The notes under the pieces are model-generated. The model was not told the origin of the DNA. It saw only the letters and a program-made list of their open reading frames with translations, and searched no databases. 64,000 nucleotides of DNA. Source: Oceanitalea sp047302425 (GTDB taxonomy: Bacteria; Actinomycetota; Actinomycetes; Actinomycetales; Actinomycetaceae). Within the stretch, counting starts at the first letter, position 1. The number at the start of each line of letters is the position of its first letter. The translations under genes and the position numbers were made by a program. The stretch covers positions 3,669,302-3,733,301 of the forward strand of contig NZ_CP154855.1 in NCBI RefSeq assembly GCF_047302425.1, written 5' to 3'. This document shows positions 8,110 to 15,610 of the stretch, one piece after another.

Positions 8110-8906
8110 GTCGTGGTCTCCTGTCGTCCGACTCGGGTGGCCAGTCCCGTGCGCAGGCGCACGGCGATCGTCACGAGGGCGACGACGACGGCGACCGTCA
8201 CCGCCGCGATCGCGGTGGTGCTCGACTCGGGCTCTCCCGAGGTGCGGCCCACGGCGATCCAGCTCAGCCCCCACACGATGGTGGCGGTGGGCGCGAGGCG
8301 TCCGCGGCCCACCAGCGCCAGGGCGACCCCGACGACGCCGACGGCCGCGAGCACGCCGACGGCCCACCACTCGGAGGCACCACCGCCGGTGAAGCCGGAG
8401 TCGAGGAGCGCGGCCGCGGTGTTCGCGCAGGTCGCCACGCTCACCCAGCCGAGGTAGAGGCCCAGGGTGCCGTCGGCGACGAGCGCCTCCACCCGGCTGC
8501 GCGGCGGCACCGCGAGCAGCCGCTGGAAGATGACGGCCAGGACGACGAGCAGCGCGACGATGACGGCGACGCTCAGCCACACCTGGCCGGCCTGCACCGC
8601 GAGGATCCAGGCGGCGTTGAGGACGAGGGAGGCGACGACCGGCCACGCGAGGCGCCGCGGGTCGGTGCGGTCCCACCACTGCCACACGGTGTACAGGCCC
8701 AGGCCGCCGTAGATGACGCTCCACACCGAGAACGCCGGGGAGTCGGGGGCCAGGTGCGTGGAGTCGGCGGCGAGGACGCCGCCGGCGGCCTCGGCGATGG
8801 GGGTGCCGCCGAAGAGGCCCACGCCGACCATCGAGCCGACGACGCACACGACGTAGGCGATACTCACCCCGAGGTGGCGCACGAGTGCTGCACGGTCCCG
8901 ACTCAC
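8106..8906 (-). CDS. TspO/MBR-like tryptophan-rich sensory protein
   Basis: A 266-residue membrane protein with about seven hydrophobic helices and the family signature FSVWSVIYGGLGLYTVWQWW in the N-terminal half, as well as LGLYLGWVSVATCANTAA later. It resembles the long actinobacterial branch of the TspO/MBR (tryptophan-rich sensory protein) family, which binds porphyrins or other tetrapyrroles and in Rhodobacter modulates carotenoid gene expression in response to oxygen and light. The GTG at 8906 overlaps the mmpL stop as GTGA. Some actinobacterial carotenoid clusters carry such a gene; its biochemical role here (redox/light sensing or isoprenoid transport) is inferred only. Confidence 0.75.
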   Translation of the reverse strand: MSRDRAALVRHLGVSIAYVVCVVGSMVGVGLFGGTPIAEAAGGVLAADSTHLAPDSPAFSVWSVIYGGLGLYTVWQWWDRTDPRRLAWPVVASLVLNAAWILAVQAGQVWLSVAVIVALLVVLAVIFQRLLAVPPRSRVEALVADGTLGLYLGWVSVATCANTAAALLDSGFTGGGASEWWAVGVLAAVGVVGVALALVGRGRLAPTATIVWGLSWIAVGRTSGEPESSTTAIAAVTVAVVVALVTIAVRLRTGLATRVGRQETTT

Positions 8907-11155
8907 GCGCTGCTCCCCACCGCCGTCGTCTTCTGCGCGACCGCCGTCGAGTCGTCCTCGTCCTCGGGCACGCGGGCCTTCCACGGCCACCATACGGGCC
9001 GTCCGATGTCGTACACGAGCCCAGAGACGAGGAGGCTGCGGACGATGAAGGTGTCGATGAGGACACCGACGGCGACGATGAAGGCGAGCTGGACGAGGAA
9101 GAGCAGCGGGATGACGACGAGCGCGCCGAAGGTCGCCGCGAGGACGAGGCCCGCGGAGGTGATGACGCCACCGGTCATCGTCAGGCCCCGGCGCACACCG
9201 CTGCGCGTGCCGTGCTCCAGCGACTCCTCACGCACCCGGGTCATGAGGAAGATCGAGTAGTCGATGCTCAGCGCCACGAGGAAGACGAAGCCGAAGAGCG
9301 GGACGGAGGCGTCCGCACCGGGGAAGTCGAAGACGTGGTTGAAGAAGATCGCCGACAGCCCCAGCGTGGCCGCGAAGGACAGGACGTTGACCGCGAGGAT
9401 GACGAGCGGCGCGACGATCGCCCGCAGCAGGATGACGAGCATGACGAAGATGACGGCCAGGACGAGCGGGACGATCGTGCGCAGGTCCTGCGCCGCCGTC
9501 TCCTGGGTGTCCAGCCGCTGCGCCGCGGCGCCACCGACGAGCGCGTCGGGGTCGACGTCGCGCACGGCCTCGCGGACCTCGCTCGCCGCGACGGTGGCCT
9601 CCTGGCTCTCCGACGTCGCGCTCGTCGCCGCCTCGATCTCGACGCGGCCGTCGACGACCACGGGGGCGTCGTCGTCGCCGGTCACGACCTGCGCGCTGTC
9701 GATCCCGTCGACGGCGGTGATCGCCTCGACCGCCTCCTCGGCCGTGTCCTCGGCGGTGATGACGACGAGCGGCTGGACCTGCCCGGCCTCGAAGTGCTCG
9801 ACGAGCACCTCCTGGCCCTCGACGGCCTCGGTCGGGTTGAGGAAGACCTCCCCCTCACCGGTGCCCTCGGCCTGCAGGGTGGGCAGGAAGGCGGCGAGCG
9901 CGAGGAGGGCGACGGCGGTGGTGCCCCAGATGACGCGCGGGCGGCGGGCGACGGCGGCGGCGACGCGGCCCCACAGGCGGGAGGTGTCCTCCGAGTCCGC
10001 GGGGGCGTCGGGGGTGTACTGCGGCCGGCGCGGCCAGAACAGCACCCGGGAGCGGCTGCCCGCGACGAGGAGCAGCGCGGGCAGCAGGGTGAGCGCGCCG
10101 AGGACGGCGGCGGCGATGCCGATCGCGCCGACCGGGCCGAGGCTGGCGTTGGAGCCGAGGTCCGACAGGAGCAGGCACAGGAGGCCGGCGATGACGGTGC
10201 CGGCGGAGGCGAGGATCGGGGGCACCGAGGCCCGCCAGGCCGCGGCCATCGCCTGGCGCGGCTCGGGGTGGCGGGTGAGCTCCTCGCGGTAGCGGGCGAC
10301 GAGGAGCAGGGCGTAGTCGGTGGCCGCACCGATGACGAGGATCGAGAGGATGCCCTGGCTCTGGCCGTTGAGCAGGAGCGCGCCGCTGCCCGCGAGCGGC
10401 TTGATGACGAGGGCCGCGGCGCACAGCGAGAAGACCGCGGCGAGCAGCACCGTGAAGGGCAGTAGCGGGGAACGGTAGACGATGACGAGGATGACCAGGA
10501 CGACGACGAGCGCGACGAGGAGGAGGACGCCGTCGATGCCGCCGAAGGCGGAGCCGAGGTCGGAGACGAAGCCGGCCGGGCCGGTCACCCAGGCGTCGAG
10601 GTCCGCGTCGGCGAGCGTCCCGTCGGCGAGCTCGCGCAGCTCGGTGACGACGACGTTGACCGTGCGCTCGCCCGTGTCGCCGAGGTTCTCGTCGGCCTGG
10701 TCACTGGCGATGGCCACGGGGAACAGGAGGGCCTGGCCGTCCTCGGCGGGGATGAAGGGGACCGGCCCGTCGAGGACGTCGCCGAGGAGCTGACCATCGG
10801 GCAGCTCGACCTCGGGCACCTGCGCGGCGAACTCCTCCGCCGCGGCGAGCTGCTCGGGCGTGAGCTCGCCGCCGTCGGTGGGCGTGGCGACGAGCAGCGC
10901 GGGCAGCGGCTGGTCCCCCGCGAACTCCTCGGCGAGCTCGTCGGCGCGCGTGGACTCGGCACTCGAGGGCAGGAAGGCAGCCTGGTCGTTCTCCTGCACC
11001 TCCGAGAGCGAGCCCTGGGCCATACCACCCAGGCCGCCGACGGCGAGCCAGGCGAGGAGGACGACGACGGTGAGCAGCGCGCGCAGAACTGCGCCGCGGC
11101 GTCCGTCGGACTTACGGTGGCTGGGGCCCTGCTGGCCGCCCTTAACACTAAGCAC
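8903..11155 (-). CDS. MmpL/RND-family transporter, first gene of the carotenoid operon
   Basis: A 750-residue MMPL-type RND transporter with two homologous halves: a first TM helix, an extracytoplasmic domain (about residues 50-185), five or six helices, then a second domain and helices near the C-terminus (ALSIDYSIFLMTRVREE is the conserved DY motif). Such proteins export lipids or hydrophobic compounds using proton motive force. In C. glutamicum an mmpL-like gene (cg0722) is likewise embedded in the crt operon. The start is placed at the GTG at 11155 because no other in-frame start lies between it and the first helix, and because a promoter (-35 TTGCGC, 17 bases, -10 CATATT) puts the transcript start at that very codon, predicting a leaderless mRNA. 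The region upstream of this GTG has no coding similarity. Confidence 0.88.
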   Translation of the reverse strand: MLSVKGGQQGPSHRKSDGRRGAVLRALLTVVVLLAWLAVGGLGGMAQGSLSEVQENDQAAFLPSSAESTRADELAEEFAGDQPLPALLVATPTDGGELTPEQLAAAEEFAAQVPEVELPDGQLLGDVLDGPVPFIPAEDGQALLFPVAIASDQADENLGDTGERTVNVVVTELRELADGTLADADLDAWVTGPAGFVSDLGSAFGGIDGVLLLVALVVVLVILVIVYRSPLLPFTVLLAAVFSLCAAALVIKPLAGSGALLLNGQSQGILSILVIGAATDYALLLVARYREELTRHPEPRQAMAAAWRASVPPILASAGTVIAGLLCLLLSDLGSNASLGPVGAIGIAAAVLGALTLLPALLLVAGSRSRVLFWPRRPQYTPDAPADSEDTSRLWGRVAAAVARRPRVIWGTTAVALLALAAFLPTLQAEGTGEGEVFLNPTEAVEGQEVLVEHFEAGQVQPLVVITAEDTAEEAVEAITAVDGIDSAQVVTGDDDAPVVVDGRVEIEAATSATSESQEATVAASEVREAVRDVDPDALVGGAAAQRLDTQETAAQDLRTIVPLVLAVIFVMLVILLRAIVAPLVILAVNVLSFAATLGLSAIFFNHVFDFPGADASVPLFGFVFLVALSIDYSIFLMTRVREESLEHGTRSGVRRGLTMTGGVITSAGLVLAATFGALVVIPLLFLVQLAFIVAVGVLIDTFIVRSLLVSGLVYDIGRPVWWPWKARVPEDEDDSTAVAQKTTAVGSSA

Positions 11156-11170
11156 GCTTAGCAATATGAT
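11142..11170 (+). promoter_or_regulatory. Promoter of the MarR regulator gene
   Basis: A -35 TTAACA (11142-11147) and a -10 TATGAT (11165-11170) are separated by exactly 17 bases, a near-consensus sigma-70-type promoter in a very GC-rich genome. Transcription would begin near 11177, leaving a ~34-base leader with the Shine-Dalgarno GGAAGGA before the GTG at 11211. The perfect palindrome at 11148-11161 fills the spacer, so a bound repressor would block this promoter directly (autoregulation). Confidence 0.7.
11148..11161. promoter_or_regulatory. MarR/CrtR-type operator palindrome
   Basis: CTAAGC-AC-GCTTAG is a perfect 6-2-6 inverted repeat, one of very few AT-containing stretches nearby. It lies between the -35 and -10 of the divergent marR gene and overlaps the predicted transcription start of the crt operon. 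A single dimer of the adjacent regulator could therefore control both directions. Its identity as the binding site is inferred from symmetry and position. Confidence 0.65.
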
Positions 11171-11191
11171 CGAGGCGCCCACCGCGCGCAA
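11163..11191 (-). promoter_or_regulatory. Promoter of the carotenoid operon, leaderless start predicted
   Basis: On the minus strand -35 TTGCGC (11186-11191) and -10 CATATT (11163-11168) are 17 bases apart. The GTG of the mmpL gene begins 7 bases after the -10, where the first transcribed base is expected, so the operon mRNA should be leaderless. The operator palindrome at 11148-11161 covers the region from just after the -10 through the start codon. Confidence 0.6.
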
Positions 11192-11210
11192 CCCGAGACG
11201 GAAGGACACC

Positions 11211-11720
11211 GTGAGCCGAGATCCGGACCGCTCCGCGCCAGCCGAGGACGGGCCGACCGCGACGGCGGGCATCGCGTTCCCACCTCCGGAGACGTGGCCC
11301 ACCGGCCGACTGCTGTCCGCGGCGGCCCGGCGGGTGGAGCGCGCGTGGGACGCGTACCTGGGCCAGTGGGGTCTGACGCACGCGTCCGTGCCGGTGCTCG
11401 TCGTCCTCTCGCGCGCCTCGATGTCGCAGCGGGAGATCGCCGCCCACATGCACGTGACCGAGCAGACCATCGGCCGCGTCCTGCGTGGCCTGCAGGCCAG
11501 CGGGTACATCACGCGCACCCAGCACCCCGAGGACCGGCGGCGGCACGTCGTCGCGCTGACCCCGTCCGGGCGGGACGCGCTCACGGCACTCGACCGCGCC
11601 CAGTCGGTGGAGTCGCTCATCGGCAGCTCGCTGTCCGCGCCCGAGACCGCCCAGCTGCGCACCCTGCTCATCCGGATGCTCACCGACCTCCCACTGCAGG
11701 ACGAGCGGGATCTCGCCTGA
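11211..11720 (+). CDS. MarR-family regulator of the carotenoid operon (CrtR-like)
   Basis: A 169-residue winged-helix MarR protein: dimerisation helices at both ends, recognition helix in SQREIAAHMHVTEQTIGRVLRGLQ and the wing EDRRRHVVALTPSGRDAL. In Corynebacterium and relatives a divergent MarR protein (CrtR) represses the crt operon and is released by geranylgeranyl diphosphate; the same divergent placement exists here. The GTG at 11211 is preceded by GGAAGGA at a good distance. An ATG at 11166 in the same frame is rejected because it falls inside the -10 box of the gene's own promoter. Ligand identity is inferred from the Corynebacterium case. Confidence 0.85.
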   Translation: MSRDPDRSAPAEDGPTATAGIAFPPPETWPTGRLLSAAARRVERAWDAYLGQWGLTHASVPVLVVLSRASMSQREIAAHMHVTEQTIGRVLRGLQASGYITRTQHPEDRRRHVVALTPSGRDALTALDRAQSVESLIGSSLSAPETAQLRTLLIRMLTDLPLQDERDLA

Positions 11721-11745
11721 CCCGCGACCACCTACCATCGGCGTG

Positions 11746-12720
11746 GTGAGGACCACCCCCGAGATCTTCTCCCTCGGCCCGGACCACGAGCCACGCTACC
11801 GCGACCGGCCCGTGGTAGCGCTGCTCGACCGCCACATCGAGTCGGTGTGGGGACTGCTCGTCGACGGCGTCGAGTCCCCCGCCCTCCCCCCGGCCGAGCT
11901 CTTCCCGCTGCCGGTCCGCACCGGGGACACCCGGGTGGACGTGCAGAGCGCGATCGCCCAGCTCGCCCCGGTGTGGGGCTTCCGCCCGCTGCTCGACATC
12001 ACCGCGGAGCGGGCCCGTGAGGACCTCGCCCGCGCCTCGGTCCTCGCGCTGTCCTTCGTGGCGCAGTCGGCGCGCGGCCCGGACGTGCCGGCGGTGCCGC
12101 AGCGCGAGGTGGAGCAGGGCGGCTCGGTGGCCGAGCGCTTCCTCATCCGGTGGAGCGGGACGGCCCAGCCCGACCACGCCGAGGCCCTCGACGCCCTGTG
12201 GACGGTCGTCGCGGAGGACGGTCCGGACTCCTCCTCCACGCGCATCGCCCGGATCGCGGCTGGCACCGGCGCCGACGTCGGGGCGTGCCTGGCCGGGGCG
12301 GTCTCCGGCGTCAGCGGCCCCCTCGCCGCGGGCGCGGCGGCGCGGGCCCTCCAGCTCGCCGTCCAGGTGCATGACGGCCTCGACCCGGCCGCCGCCGTCC
12401 AGGCCGCGATGCGCGAGCAGACGGTCGTGCCGGGGCTCGTCCCCGCGGGGCGCGACCCGCGCGCCGAGATGCTGCGCGAGGTCTGCCGGCGGCTGGACGT
12501 GCGGCTCTTCGCCGCGGGGCGGGCACTGGAGGTGGCCGGCAGCACGCTCGTCGCCGAGCGGGCCGGGCGTCCCGCGAGCGCGAACGTCAACTTCTGGGGG
12601 GCCCTGCTCCTGGACCACGTGGGCTTCGAGCCGCGCCTGTTCAACGCCCTCATCATCTGCGGCCGCACCGCCGGCTGGTCCGCCCACATCCTCGACGCCC
12701 AACGCGCCCTCCACACCTGA
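11746..12720 (+). CDS. Citrate synthase 2-like protein lacking catalytic residues
   Basis: About 324 residues aligning along the short actinobacterial citrate synthase 2 (CitA) family: SVWGLLVDGVESPALPPAELFPLPV, then DVQSAIAQLAPVWGFRPLLDI, then LSFVAQSARG, and a C-terminal CGRTAGWSAHILD. However, the three catalytic positions are changed. The SGPLHGG histidine is replaced (SGPLAAG, about residue 190), the GFGHR histidine loop is lost (VPGLVPAGRDPRA, about 230-241), and the acidic residue of NV(D/E)F is Asn (NVNFW, about 281). The protein also stops ~25 residues earlier than CitA. It is therefore probably not a citrate synthase; a structural or regulatory role is possible. It precedes serC, a neighbourhood also seen in mycobacteria. 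TACCAT seven bases before the GTG at 11746 suggests a leaderless start; 11743 is an alternative GTG. Confidence 0.8.
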   Translation: MRTTPEIFSLGPDHEPRYRDRPVVALLDRHIESVWGLLVDGVESPALPPAELFPLPVRTGDTRVDVQSAIAQLAPVWGFRPLLDITAERAREDLARASVLALSFVAQSARGPDVPAVPQREVEQGGSVAERFLIRWSGTAQPDHAEALDALWTVVAEDGPDSSSTRIARIAAGTGADVGACLAGAVSGVSGPLAAGAAARALQLAVQVHDGLDPAAAVQAAMREQTVVPGLVPAGRDPRAEMLREVCRRLDVRLFAAGRALEVAGSTLVAERAGRPASANVNFWGALLLDHVGFEPRLFNALIICGRTAGWSAHILDAQRALHT

Positions 12721-12734
12721 CGCCTCCCCCGTGT

Positions 12735-12798
12735 CGCCGACAGCCGCGTTGTCGCCGACAGCACACTTACCGCCGACAGCACACTTACCGCCGACAGC
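12735..12798 (+). repeat. Tandem 18-base repeat upstream of serC
   Basis: The word CGCCGACAGC recurs four times with an exact 18-base period at 12735, 12753, 12771 and 12789; copies two and three are identical over the whole unit (CGCCGACAGCACACTTAC). The array lies in the 147-base gap between the citrate synthase-like gene and serC. A 14-base match to its last unit plus flank occurs in reverse orientation at 38558-38571, again intergenic. Function unknown; a protein-binding array or a slippage-derived repeat are both possible. Confidence 0.7.
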
Positions 12799-12867
12799 CG
12801 GACTCTCCGGCCCGCGACCACGGACGCCGTCCCGGTCGGCGTCGCGCAGGTGGGAGGATCGGGGACC

Positions 12868-13980
12868 ATGACCACCGTGCAGATCCCCGCCGAGCTCCTG
12901 CCCGCGGACGGCCGCTTCGGCTGCGGTCCGAGCAAGGTGCGTCCCTCCCACGTCGCGGCGCTCGCCGCCGTCGGTGAGACGCTGCTCGGCACCTCCCACC
13001 GGCAGGCGCCGGTCCGCTCCCTCGTCGGCCGGGTCCGCGAGGGCCTGGCCGACCTGCTCGGGGCGCCCGAGGGCTACGAGGTCGTCCTCGGCAACGGCGG
13101 CTCCACCGCCTTCTGGGACGCCGCCAGCCTCGGCCTGGTCCGTGAGCGCTCCGCACACGCGGCCTTCGGGGAGTTCGGGTCGAAGTTCGCGACCGTCACC
13201 CGCCGCGCCCCCTTCCTCGCCGACCCGCACGTCGTGACCGCCGAGCCCGGCTCCCTCGCCACCCTGCGCCCCGTCGAGGGCGTCGACCTGTACGCGTGGC
13301 CGCAGAACGAGACCTCCACCGGCGTCCTCGCCCCCGTCGAGCGGGTGGACGACGACGGCGCGCTCGTCTGCGTCGACGCCACCTCCGCCGCCGGCGGGGT
13401 GCCGGTCGACCTCGCCCAGACCGACGTCTACTACTTCGCCCCGCAGAAGAGCTTCGGCTCCGACGGCGGCCTGTGGTTCGCCGTCATGTCGCCGGCCGCG
13501 ATCGCCCGGGTGGAGGAGATCGCCGCGAGCGGCCGCTGGGTCCCGGAGTTCCTCTCCCTGCCGGCGGCGGTGGAGAACTCGCGCAAGGACCAGACGCTCA
13601 ACACCCCGGCGATCGCCACGCTCGTCCTCATGGCAGAGCAGCTGGACTGGATTCGCGACCAGGGCGGGCTCGAGTGGGCGGCCGGCCGCAGCGCGCGCTC
13701 CGCCGAGATCCTCTACGGCTGGGCCGCCGAGCGGGACTGGGCCACGCCCTTCGTGGCCGTGCCCGAGCACCGCTCCCCCGTCGTCGGCACGATCGACCTC
13801 GCCGAGGAGGTCGACGCCGCGAAGGTCGCCGCGGTCCTGCGCGAGAACGGCGTCGTCGACGTCGAGCCCTACCGCAAGCTCGGCCGCAACCAGCTGCGCG
13901 TCGGCATGTTCCCCGCCGTCGAGCCCGAGGACGTCCGCGCCCTCACGGCCTGCGTCGACCACGTCGTCGGCGCCCTGTGA
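12868..13980 (+). CDS. serC: Phosphoserine aminotransferase SerC
   Basis: A 370-residue class V aminotransferase of the actinobacterial SerC type. The PLP lysine is Lys194 in YFAPQKSFGSDGG; RFGCGPSK near the N-terminus, GTSHRQ, the phosphate-binding GNGGSTAFW (about residue 75) and WPQNETSTG complete the active site. It converts 3-phosphohydroxypyruvate and glutamate to phosphoserine and 2-oxoglutarate in serine (and possibly pyridoxal phosphate) biosynthesis. The ATG at 12868 follows GGGAGGA at suitable distance; an in-frame GTG/ATG six codons upstream lacks it. Length matches the ~375-residue mycobacterial enzyme. Confidence 0.93.
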   Translation: MTTVQIPAELLPADGRFGCGPSKVRPSHVAALAAVGETLLGTSHRQAPVRSLVGRVREGLADLLGAPEGYEVVLGNGGSTAFWDAASLGLVRERSAHAAFGEFGSKFATVTRRAPFLADPHVVTAEPGSLATLRPVEGVDLYAWPQNETSTGVLAPVERVDDDGALVCVDATSAAGGVPVDLAQTDVYYFAPQKSFGSDGGLWFAVMSPAAIARVEEIAASGRWVPEFLSLPAAVENSRKDQTLNTPAIATLVLMAEQLDWIRDQGGLEWAAGRSARSAEILYGWAAERDWATPFVAVPEHRSPVVGTIDLAEEVDAAKVAAVLRENGVVDVEPYRKLGRNQLRVGMFPAVEPEDVRALTACVDHVVGAL

Positions 13981-14020
13981 CCGCCCGCCTCGCTCACGGG
14001 ACCGCGGCGGGGGTGCTCCG

Positions 14021-14671
14021 ATGAGCGCACCCGGCCTCGCCGCCCCGCTCTCCGCGCAGCTGCGCGAGCGCACCCGCGCCGCCCACGAGCGCGCGGAGTC
14101 GGTCCCCTTCATCACCGACCTCATGCACGGGCGCCTGGACCGGGCGGCCTACGCGGACCTCGCGGCCCAGCAGCACGGCATCTACGTCGCGCTCGAGGCG
14201 GCCGGCACGGAACACCTCGGCTCGCCGCGGGGCGCGGGCCTGATCTTCGCCGACCTCACCCGCACGCCCGCCATCGAGGCGGACCTCGCCTACCTGCACG
14301 GCCTGCGCTGGCGCGAGCGCACCGAGGTGCTCCCGGCAGCCCGTGCCTACGCCGAGCGGGTCGCGCAGGTCGGCGGGGACCTGGCCCGCTACGCCGCCCA
14401 CGCCTACACCCGCTACCTCGGCGACCTCTCCGGCGGCCAGGCGATCAAGCGCCTCGTCCAGCGCCACTACGGTCTCGGGGAGGAAGGCGTGGCGTTCTAC
14501 ACCTTCACCGGCATCGCCAAGCCGAAGCTCTTCAAGGACACCTACCGCGAGCGGCTCGACGCCCTCGACCTCAGCGCCCCCGAGGTCGAGACGGCGGTCG
14601 CCGAGGCCACCCTCGCCTTCGAGCTGGCCACGGAGTTGTTCACCGCCCTCGGCGAGCGCCACCGCGCCTGA
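14021..14671 (+). CDS. hmuO: Biliverdin-producing heme oxygenase
   Basis: A 216-residue all-helical heme oxygenase. The proximal heme ligand is His22 in RTRAAHERAES, and the distal helix reads YTRYLGDLSGGQAIKRL, with the Gly-Asp-Leu-Ser-Gly-Gly kink that makes room for oxygen. KLFKDTYRERLD near the end is also conserved. The enzyme opens heme to biliverdin, iron and CO using reductase-supplied electrons, typically for iron acquisition. No heme transporter lies beside it. Its 3' end converges on the signal peptidase gene with only 16 bases between, where a GC-rich hairpin may serve both. Confidence 0.92.
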   Translation: MSAPGLAAPLSAQLRERTRAAHERAESVPFITDLMHGRLDRAAYADLAAQQHGIYVALEAAGTEHLGSPRGAGLIFADLTRTPAIEADLAYLHGLRWRERTEVLPAARAYAERVAQVGGDLARYAAHAYTRYLGDLSGGQAIKRLVQRHYGLGEEGVAFYTFTGIAKPKLFKDTYRERLDALDLSAPEVETAVAEATLAFELATELFTALGERHRA

Positions 14672-14674
14672 GCC

Positions 14675-14698
14675 CCGGCCGGCCGACCTACCGGCCGG
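14675..14698. terminator. Possible bidirectional terminator between convergent hmuO and signal peptidase genes
   Basis: CCGGCCGG at 14675-14682 and again at 14691-14698 can pair as an 8-base all-GC stem around an 8-base loop. The hairpin spans the convergent 3' ends and includes the stop codon of the minus-strand gene. No T-run follows on either strand. Confidence 0.45.
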
Positions 14699-15584
14699 CG
14701 ACGAGCTCGCGCTCGGTGGCCTCGGCGAGGCGGTCGAGCTCGGCGAGCACCTCGCGAGCCATCGCGACGTCCGCCGCGCGGCAGGTGGCCGCGACCTCGG
14801 CGAGCCGGTCGGCGCCGAGCATCGACGCGGTGCCGCCCAGGCTGAGGGCCGCGTCGCGCAGCTCCGCCCCCTCCCCCGCCGTGACCGCCTCGTGCAGGCG
14901 CGCCACACGGGTGGGGAGCAGGTCGACGAAGCGGTCGACCATCCCGACCGCCGCCTCGTGGCCGACCTCCTCCTCGAGCCGGCTCAGCCGCTCGCGGTCG
15001 ACGACGGGCCCGACAGCGAGCTCGGCGCGGCGCTCACGCAGCGCCCGGACCGCCTGGAGGCCGGCGTAGCCGAGGAGCGAGACGGCGATGACCACGGTCC
15101 CGAGCGCCTTGGTGTGCCCCGACAGCGCGGTGGCGACGTACCCGGCCCAGGGGATCCAGTACTGGACCTCGCCCCGGATCTGCGTCTCGGTGACCTGCCA
15201 CGGGTCGACGACGTCGTTCGCGTCGCCCTGCGTCGTGAAGGAGGGGCCGTCCGGGCCCTCGGTCCGCTCGACGATGCGGTGGGTGACGAGCGTGGCGTCG
15301 TCCGGGTAGGGCATGACGGTGACGACGTCACCGACCTCGAGGGTGTCGACGTCGGCCGGGGCGATGACGACCTGGCTGCCCGTGGGGACGGTCGGCTCCA
15401 TGGAGCCGCTGAGCACCGTGAGCGGGGCCCAGCCGAGCAGCCGCGGGACCACGACGAGCACCCCGAGCAGGGCGATCATCGCGATGAGGAGGACGCCGGG
15501 GAGCACGCGCGCGAGCAGCGTGCGCACGACGCCAGGGCGCGCCGCCTGCCGCGGGCGCGAGGTGGTGGGGGCGGTGACGCTCAT
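14688..15584 (-). CDS. SipW-type signal peptidase I fused to a degenerate HPt domain
   Basis: A 298-residue protein. Residues ~20-185 are an ER/archaeal-type (SipW) signal peptidase: N-terminal membrane helix (30-50), catalytic Ser61 in VLSGSMEPT, catalytic His102 in LVTHRIVE, Asp121 in QGDAND, and a second helix (160-180). Residues ~198-297 form a helical bundle ending DAALSLGGTASMLGADRLAEVA, which aligns with the HPt phosphotransfer consensus A-H-x-L-K-G-x-x-x-x-x-G; the phospho-accepting His is Leu247 and the Lys is Gly250. It presumably cleaves the alternate-type signal peptide of the protein encoded just upstream. ATG 15584 was chosen because GAGGAG precedes it; a GTG at 15614 overlapping the upstream stop would add ten residues but lacks a ribosome site. 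Confidence 0.85.
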   Translation of the reverse strand: MSVTAPTTSRPRQAARPGVVRTLLARVLPGVLLIAMIALLGVLVVVPRLLGWAPLTVLSGSMEPTVPTGSQVVIAPADVDTLEVGDVVTVMPYPDDATLVTHRIVERTEGPDGPSFTTQGDANDVVDPWQVTETQIRGEVQYWIPWAGYVATALSGHTKALGTVVIAVSLLGYAGLQAVRALRERRAELAVGPVVDRERLSRLEEEVGHEAAVGMVDRFVDLLPTRVARLHEAVTAGEGAELRDAALSLGGTASMLGADRLAEVAATCRAADVAMAREVLAELDRLAEATERELVAGR

Positions 15585-15610
15585 CGTGGTCTCCTCGGGC
15601 TGGTCGTGGG

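Noticed and set aside
8885..10465. A long plus-strand open frame of about 526 codons antisense to the MmpL gene
   Set aside because: Its product is dominated by Arg, Asp, Gly and His from reading the other strand of GC-rich codons; no domain is visible and the minus strand encodes a clear RND transporter.
11166..11720. ATG at 11166 as start of the MarR regulator
   Set aside because: It lies inside the -10 hexamer of the gene's own predicted promoter; the GTG at 11211 has a proper ribosome site and a matching protein length.
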